Assembly: GCF_027257195.1 (NCBI RefSeq)
Contig: NZ_JAPDFS010000001.1
Span: forward strand, 20,002-84,001
Length of the DNA stretch: 64,000 nt
Direction: 5' to 3'
From: Halorubrum sp. F4
Lineage (GTDB): Archaea > Halobacteriota > Halobacteria > Halobacteriales > Haloferacaceae
Shown here: piece by piece, positions 59,202-64,000 of the stretch
Position numbering within the stretch: position 1 is the stretch's first letter
How the letters are laid out: the number at the start of each line of letters is the position of its first letter
Translations under genes and position numbers: made by a program
The notes under the pieces: generated by a model
Seen by the model: the letters and a program-made list of their open reading frames with translations, nothing else
The model's database searches: none
Told to the model about the DNA's origin: nothing

Positions 59202-60518
59202 ATGACTGACCGCGGAACACGAGAGGCCGTGTGTGAGCACATCGCCGAGAACCGCGACGAGACGCTCGCGTTCCTCTCCGAGCTGGTCGCCGCCCGATCG
59301 CTTCCGGGCGAGGAGGGGCCGGCGCAGGCCGTGATGGTCGAGACGTTCGAGGCGTTCGGGCTCGACGTGGACACCTGGGAGCCGGACGCCGAGGCGCTCC
59401 GGAGTCATCCGGCCTTCTTCGAGACGACGCCGTTCGAGGAGTACGGCTACGAGGGACGCGAGAACGTCGCCGCGACCGACCCCGGGTCCGGAGACGGCCG
59501 ATCGCTCGCGCTCAGCGGACACGTCGACGTCGTGCCGCCGGACCCGGTCGACGCCTGGGAACACGATCCCTGGGAGACGCACCTCGAGAACGGGCGGCTG
59601 TACGGCCGCGGCACGTTCGACATGAAGGGCGGGATCGCCGCGTTCGTGGCCGCCTACGACGCGCTTCGGGAACTCGGCGTCGAACTGCGCGGCGACTTGA
59701 CCCTCCAGACGACGATCGAGGAGGAGGCCGGCGGCGTCGGCGGCGTGCTCTCGGCGCTCGAGCGAGGATACCGGCCCGACGCCGCGATCATCCCGGAGCC
59801 GTCGGGCGTCCCCACGGTCGGCGTCGCGAGCGCGGGCGTGTTGTACTTCCGCGTGACCGTCCCCGGGAAGCCAGCCCACACCGCGTACAAGTTCCTCGGA
59901 GTCGACGCCGTCGGGAAGGGATACGAGATCTACCGGGCGCTCGAGGCGCTCCACGAGGAGCGGAACGAGCGGATCGACGACTACGGGCCGTCGATCAACC
60001 AGTACGCCGAAGCCGAGGGGAGCACCACGAACCTGAGCCTGACCGACATCCACGTCCCCGGGTCGTGGACCTCGACCGTCCCCGGGGAGGTCGTGATGGA
60101 GTATCGCATCGGCTGGCCGCCGAGCGCGGGACAGACGCGTGAGGACGTGCGGGCGGAGGTGACGGAGACGATCCGACGGGTCGCCGAGAACGACGACTGG
60201 CTCGCGGAACACCCGCCGGAGATCGAGTGGTTCGGCTGGAGCACGGACCCCCACGAGATCGACTACGACAGCGACTTCTTCGGACTCGTGTGCGAGGAGA
60301 CGGAGCGGGTCACGGGCGGCGAGGTGGAGTACCGCGGCGGGTTGGGCGGGAACGACGAGCGGTTCTACAACCGCTACTACGACGTTCCCTGTCCGAGCGT
60401 CGGTCCGAGCGGCGGGAACGGCCACGGGACCGACGAGTACGTCGACGTCGACTCGCTCGTCGACACCGCACAGGTCCTCGCGCTGACGACGATGGAGTGG
60501 TGCGGCGTCGAGGAGTAG
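59202..60518 (+). CDS. M20-family peptidase (ArgE/DapE-like)
   Basis: A 438-residue zinc peptidase. ALSGHVDVVPP (metal His/Asp), GRGTFDMKGGIAAFV (bridging Asp), TIEEEAGGVGG (catalytic Glu pair) and IIPEPSG (Glu/Asp ligand) are intact, and the C-terminal GGNGHGTDEYVDV has the final His. The lid reads TVPGKPAHTAYKFLGVDAVG. ArgE and DapE relatives remove acyl groups from ornithine or diaminopimelate intermediates, but the length and the long acidic N-terminus fit the broader haloarchaeal M20 group. It is convergent with another M20 gene, seven bases apart. Confidence 0.9.
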   Translation: MTDRGTREAVCEHIAENRDETLAFLSELVAARSLPGEEGPAQAVMVETFEAFGLDVDTWEPDAEALRSHPAFFETTPFEEYGYEGRENVAATDPGSGDGRSLALSGHVDVVPPDPVDAWEHDPWETHLENGRLYGRGTFDMKGGIAAFVAAYDALRELGVELRGDLTLQTTIEEEAGGVGGVLSALERGYRPDAAIIPEPSGVPTVGVASAGVLYFRVTVPGKPAHTAYKFLGVDAVGKGYEIYRALEALHEERNERIDDYGPSINQYAEAEGSTTNLSLTDIHVPGSWTSTVPGEVVMEYRIGWPPSAGQTREDVRAEVTETIRRVAENDDWLAEHPPEIEWFGWSTDPHEIDYDSDFFGLVCEETERVTGGEVEYRGGLGGNDERFYNRYYDVPCPSVGPSGGNGHGTDEYVDVDSLVDTAQVLALTTMEWCGVEE

Positions 60519-60525
60519 CGACCGC

Positions 60526-61761
60526 TCACCTCCCCTCGCGCGCGATGTCCCGAACGCTCGCGGCGACGACGACCGCGGCGTCGCGCAGTTGGTCGAGCGC
60601 GAGGTTCTCGTCCGGTCCGTGGACGTTCGAGTCTCGACCGCCGGGCCCGAACTTGACGGCCTTCGTCCCGCCGGCGTGGAAGTGTCCGGCGTCGGAGCCG
60701 CCCCGGGTGCCGCGGACGGGTACGTCGCCTATCACCCCGTTCGCGTTCGCTGCGACCGCGCGGACGTGCGGGTCCTCGGCGTCCGATCGAAACGCCTTCG
60801 TCCGGCTCGTCGCCGTCACCGTCGCCGACGTTCCCGCCGGGAGGTCCGTCCCGGCGACGACCTCGCGGACCTCCCGTTCCGCGGCCGCGGCGTCGTGATC
60901 CGGCGGCACCCGACGGTCGACCGTGAACGAGCAGGCCGGCGGGACGACGTTGGTCTCGACCCCACCCTCGATCGTCGAGGGCGTACAGGTGGCGCTCCCG
61001 ACGCCGGGGACCTCGCTCTCCCGGTCCGCGAGGTCGTCGCCGTGTGCGTCGAGCGACTCGACGAGCCGTGCGGCCGCGACCACCGCGTTGGCGCCCTCCT
61101 CGGGTTCGAGCCCGGCGTGCGCCGACGCCCCCTCGACGTCGACCCGGAGCGTGAGCACGCCGGAGGAGGCGTACTCGACCGCGTAGGTGCTTCCCTCGAC
61201 GATCGCGTAATCGGCCTCGAGCGCGCCGCTCTCGACCAGGTGGCCCGCGCCGGCCTCCCCGCCGGTCTCCTCGTCGGCCGTCAGCGCGAGTACGACCGTG
61301 GCGTCCTCGGGGAGCAGCCCGCTCTGCTCCAGCGCGCGCGTCGCCAGCGTGTAGGCGGCGATCCGACCCTTCGAGTCGCGCGCGCCGCGGCCGTAGATCC
61401 GACCGTCCTCGACCGTGGCGCCGAAGGGATCGTACGTCCAGTTGGACGCCTCGACGGGGACCGTGTCGATGTGGGCGTTGAGCGCGATCGTCGGGCCGGT
61501 CCCGCGGGTCGCGTACGCGAGGACGTTCGGCCGCGGGTGCGGGAGGTCGAGCTCGTCCACGAGCGCCGCGGGTGCCCGCTCGATATCGACGTCCCAGCCG
61601 TACCCCTCGTACTCGGTCGTCAGGAGGTCGACGATCGCGGCGTAGTCGCCGGGCGGGTTCACGCTCGGCGTTCGGACCATCGCCTCGAGGAACGCGACCG
61701 CGTCGTCGGCGAGGTCGTCCACCGCGTCGCCCAGCGTCTCGAGTTCCGCGTCGGAAGCCAT
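60526..61761 (-). CDS. M20-family peptidase (second)
   Basis: A 411-residue zinc peptidase. IALNAHIDTVPVE, GRGARDSKGRIAAYT, TADEETGGEAGAGHLV and IVEGST supply the metal ligands and catalytic Glu, and the C-terminal NVHGPDENLAL the last His. Residues about 200-310 are the dimerisation lid (DVEGASAHAGLEPEEGANAV). Close to succinyl-diaminopimelate desuccinylase-like and carboxypeptidase-type members; substrate not assignable. It follows the HAD gene on the same strand after one base, so both are likely on one mRNA. Confidence 0.9.
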   Translation of the reverse strand: MASDAELETLGDAVDDLADDAVAFLEAMVRTPSVNPPGDYAAIVDLLTTEYEGYGWDVDIERAPAALVDELDLPHPRPNVLAYATRGTGPTIALNAHIDTVPVEASNWTYDPFGATVEDGRIYGRGARDSKGRIAAYTLATRALEQSGLLPEDATVVLALTADEETGGEAGAGHLVESGALEADYAIVEGSTYAVEYASSGVLTLRVDVEGASAHAGLEPEEGANAVVAAARLVESLDAHGDDLADRESEVPGVGSATCTPSTIEGGVETNVVPPACSFTVDRRVPPDHDAAAAEREVREVVAGTDLPAGTSATVTATSRTKAFRSDAEDPHVRAVAANANGVIGDVPVRGTRGGSDAGHFHAGGTKAVKFGPGGRDSNVHGPDENLALDQLRDAAVVVAASVRDIAREGR

Positions 61762-61762
61762 C

Positions 61763-62446
61763 TCACACCCCCAGCTCGTCAGCGAACTCGTCGAACGTCC
61801 CGACCTCGAGGTCCGGCTCGCGGAGGAAGTCCTCCCACTCGGTGCCGGCTCGGTTCATCCAGGCTCCCTGCATCCCGGTGTGGAGTGCCCCCTGGATGTC
61901 GTACCACGACGCGGTGACGTGGACGATCTCGGAGACGGCCGTGTCGGCCCGGCTCGCGGCGTGTCGGTAGAGCTTCCGGTCCGGCTTACACGCGCCGGCG
62001 TCGGCGGCGCTCACCGTGTCGACGAGCAGATCGTCGATCCCCGCGTGCGCGACCAACTCGTCCAGCATGTCCGGGTCCCCGTTCGAGAGCAGGTAGACCT
62101 CGTACCCGGCCTCCCGCAGGCGCTCGAGCCCGCCGCGGACGTCGTCGTACACCTCCAACTCGCCCACGGTGTCGAGGATCGCCTCCCGCTCGTCGGGAGT
62201 GACGTCCGCGTCCGCCACCTGTAACGCGTAATCCAACGACGTCTCGTAGCGTTCCCACGTCGGCCTGAAGTCGTCCAACACCGCCGAAGTGAGACCGTAC
62301 AGGCTTCCTCGGAGGTCCCAGATCCGCGCGATCGCCTCGGGGTTGTCGGTGTGTTCTCGGAGCGCCCGCTCGGTCGACAGCTCGTCGACGAGCGTGCTGT
62401 AGGAGTCGACGAAGACGGTCTCGACGCGGTCCGTGTCCAGAGTCAT
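61763..62446 (-). CDS. HAD-superfamily hydrolase (haloacid dehalogenase type II-like)
   Basis: A 227-residue protein with the HAD motifs: VFVDSYSTLVDE (motif I, nucleophile Asp), VYLLSNGDPDMLDELVAHAG (motif II, Ser/Asn), GACKPDRKLYRHA (motif III, Lys) and HVTASWYDIQGALHTGMQGA (motif IV region). The helical cap follows motif I. L-2-haloacid dehalogenases share this pattern but many relatives are phosphatases or unknown. Start at ATG 62446; the GTG three bases upstream is also possible. A GTTTTATG box lies about 28 nt before it. Confidence 0.86.
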   Translation of the reverse strand: MTLDTDRVETVFVDSYSTLVDELSTERALREHTDNPEAIARIWDLRGSLYGLTSAVLDDFRPTWERYETSLDYALQVADADVTPDEREAILDTVGELEVYDDVRGGLERLREAGYEVYLLSNGDPDMLDELVAHAGIDDLLVDTVSAADAGACKPDRKLYRHAASRADTAVSEIVHVTASWYDIQGALHTGMQGAWMNRAGTEWEDFLREPDLEVGTFDEFADELGV

Positions 62447-62496
62447 CACTGTACGGTCGGGTCACAGACGGGCATAAAACCACGTCCGCCGCGGCG

Positions 62497-62536
62497 GAAA
62501 GGGCCGAGGGAGGTCGAGAGGGGCCGAGGGCATCGC
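62497..62536 (-). repeat. 20-bp near-duplicate upstream of the HAD gene promoter
   Basis: GGGCCGAGGG occurs at 62501 and again at 62521 within similar sequence, a 20-bp period. The array is just upstream of the TATA element of the HAD gene. Confidence 0.5.
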
Positions 62537-62552
62537 CGAACCCGTGGCAGCC

Positions 62553-63689
62553 TCAGATCCGCCCCTCCACCCGGAACTTCCCGATCGGAACGTCGGTGTC
62601 CCCGGTCGTCGTGAGGTCGGCGAGCGACTCGCCGATCACGCTACAGAACTTGAATCCCGACCCCGAGAAGCCGGCCGCGATCGAGACCTGCGGGTAGTCG
62701 GGGTGGGTGTCGACGTAGAAGTGACCGTCGACCGACTCCGTGACGATACACGAGGACATCCCCATGGTCGGTCCGTTTCCGGTCGGCAGGTGGTTCTCCG
62801 GCAACCGTCTGAGGAACTCGTCGTCCTGGAGGGTCGGCTCCGTGCGCCAGTCGTCCGGGTCGATCGCCTCGGGCGTCTCGGGCTCCCGTCCGAACTTGTA
62901 CCCCGGTCGCTCGTAGGTCGGGAACCCGTAGTAGGACCCCTCGGGCACCCGTATCGTGAATCCCGGGAACGCCTCCGGCGTGAAGTGCTCCTCCCGCTCC
63001 GGCTGGACCCAGATCATCACCCGTCGTTCGGGGTTCAGGCTCCCGGAGAGCACGTCCAGGTGTTTCGCGGCCCACGCGCCCGACGAGACGACGAGGTGGT
63101 CGGCGGCGTAGGTTCCCCGGTCGGTCCGCACGCGCACGCCGTCGCCGACGGCCTCCCAGTCGAGCACGCGTTCGCGGGCGTGGACCGTCCCGCCGTGTGC
63201 CTGTGCGCGGCGGACGTGTGCCGTGACCGCCCGTTCGCTCGCGAGGAAGCCGCCGTCGTCCTGGTAGATCCCCACGTAGTCCTCCGGGAGGTCGTACGCC
63301 GGGAACCGCTCCTCGATCTCGGCGGCCGACAGCGTCTCGTATTCGACGTCGTGGCGGTCACACGCCGCGGTCGCGTCGGCGATCTTCTCGCCGTCTGGCG
63401 GCCCGATCCCGATCGTTCCGGTCTCGACGAACAGCTCCCATCCGATCTCGTCCTCCAGCTCGAGCCAGCGGTCCCGTGCCCGCTTCACGAGCGGCACGTA
63501 CTCGTGGCCCTTGGTCTGTGGCAGTCGCAGGAGTCGGGACTCGCCGTGGGAGGAGCCGTGGGCGTGTGGCACGTCGTACCGCTCGATCCCGAGGACGTCG
63601 ACGCCGCGTTTCGCGAGGTGGTAGGTGGCGGCGCTGCCCATCCCGCCCACGCCGACGACGATCACCTCGTAGGTCTCGTCCGGTGTCAT
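62553..63689 (-). CDS. FAD-dependent oxidoreductase of the sarcosine oxidase family (SolA-like)
   Basis: A 378-residue monomeric flavoprotein. The FAD loop is VGVGGMGSAATYHLAKRG, followed by YDVPHAHGSSHGESRLLRLP, typical of monomeric sarcosine/N-methyltryptophan oxidases. A second FAD segment is GFSGSGFKFCSVIGESLADL. Cys in SSCIVTESVDGHFYVDTHP occupies the position of the covalent-flavin cysteine of sarcosine oxidase, so the FAD may be bound covalently. It would oxidise an N-methyl amine or an imino acid, releasing peroxide. Transcribed alone at the right edge. Confidence 0.9.
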   Translation of the reverse strand: MTPDETYEVIVVGVGGMGSAATYHLAKRGVDVLGIERYDVPHAHGSSHGESRLLRLPQTKGHEYVPLVKRARDRWLELEDEIGWELFVETGTIGIGPPDGEKIADATAACDRHDVEYETLSAAEIEERFPAYDLPEDYVGIYQDDGGFLASERAVTAHVRRAQAHGGTVHARERVLDWEAVGDGVRVRTDRGTYAADHLVVSSGAWAAKHLDVLSGSLNPERRVMIWVQPEREEHFTPEAFPGFTIRVPEGSYYGFPTYERPGYKFGREPETPEAIDPDDWRTEPTLQDDEFLRRLPENHLPTGNGPTMGMSSCIVTESVDGHFYVDTHPDYPQVSIAAGFSGSGFKFCSVIGESLADLTTTGDTDVPIGKFRVEGRI

Positions 63690-64000
63690 CGGCTCACGTT
63701 TCGGAGACCGCGAGGAAAACGCTTCGGCGACTCGTCCCGTTCGATCGGTTCACGTCGATTCACATCGATACTGCTGTCGGCGCGTGCCCGTGAGCGCCCG
63801 CCGGGGCGCGAACCGGCCCGCGCGAGGGAGTCGCGAGTGAAACGAGCGACGAGGCTGGGGAGGCGTGAGGTGCGGGGCTGTGCGGGGCGGTTGCGGTTGG
63901 GTGGGGCTCAAAGGGGCAGTCGTGAGGGCGACGCTCGGCGACGTAAGCACCGCAGAGAGTGAGCGTAGCGAACGACTGAGGAGCACAACGAGTCGCACGA
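63690..64000. other. Gene-poor right edge with repeat-like sequence
   Basis: No credible gene is found in these 311 bases. The last 170 carry GTGAGCGTAGCGAACGACTG and GAGTCGCGAGTGAAACGAGC, variants of the GAGCG(T/A)AGCGA motif also seen near the tRNA debris at 58.6 and 59.1 kb. It may be the start of a repeat element that continues outside the window. Confidence 0.5.

Noticed and set aside
63750-63998. An 82-codon minus-strand frame at the window edge
   Set aside because: Ser/Pro/Arg-rich with no helix pattern; it lies in repeat-like DNA and has no promoter.

Overview
The window is about 64 kb of GC-rich, gene-dense chromosome from a halophilic archaeon of class Halobacteria. The evidence is the strongly acidic proteomes, leaderless genes with a TATA box 26-30 nt before the start codon, transcription factor B, a bacterio-opsin-activator type HTH regulator, digeranylgeranylglycerophospholipid-type reductase, PurS/PurQ and many families known only from haloarchaea. 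An order Haloferacales (Halorubrum-like) origin is my inference from composition only.

Layout. 1-7.6 kb: the 3' end of a GH15 glucoamylase, a PLP aminotransferase, a MutS-like ATPase with a small partner, an acyl-CoA dehydrogenase and adenylosuccinate synthetase. 7.8-18 kb: a winged-helix regulator, a large coiled-coil protein with a nuclease-like C-terminus, a Nudix hydrolase, an inositol-monophosphatase-family enzyme, TFB, an M24 peptidase, membrane proteins, an MFS carrier and a cupin. 18-21.3 kb: hisC, an adenylate-kinase-like NTPase, a CDP-alcohol phosphatidyltransferase and an FAH-family hydrolase. 21.5-26.2 kb: small enzymes and uncharacterised proteins, including two adjacent genes that look like catalytically degenerate metallo-beta-lactamase and JAMM/MPN domains. 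26.3-36.9 kb: a Na/Ca exchanger, a 1019-residue FAD/Fe-S oxidoreductase, a diadenosine-tetraphosphatase-like Nudix enzyme, an S10 paralogue, an M20 peptidase, a regulator, an aldo/keto reductase and a geranylgeranyl-reductase-family flavoprotein. 37-45.2 kb: a BMP-type (nucleoside-like) ABC importer whose binding protein is separated from its ATPase by an opposing MFS gene, with a phosphohexomutase upstream. 45.2-54.4 kb: a bat-type regulator divergent from an aldehyde dehydrogenase, several membrane proteins including a DUF5058-like pair, acylphosphatase, a VOC protein, and purS-purQ divergent from a PurU/PurN-like formyltransferase. 54.5-64 kb: the Lhr helicase with a RarA-C-terminus-like protein, tRNA-Tyr(GUA) followed by a broken tRNA copy and repeat debris, two M20 peptidases, a HAD hydrolase and a sarcosine-oxidase-like flavoenzyme.

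No complete mobile element, CRISPR array or rRNA is visible. The most notable unexplained signals are the degenerate hydrolase pair at 24.35-25.47 kb, the standalone RarA-like protein beside Lhr, the Mrr-like domain with E-x-N at 8.3-8.9 kb, the interrupted tRNA-Tyr copy, and short tandem repeats (period 20-27 bp, often 26) that recur just upstream of several promoters.
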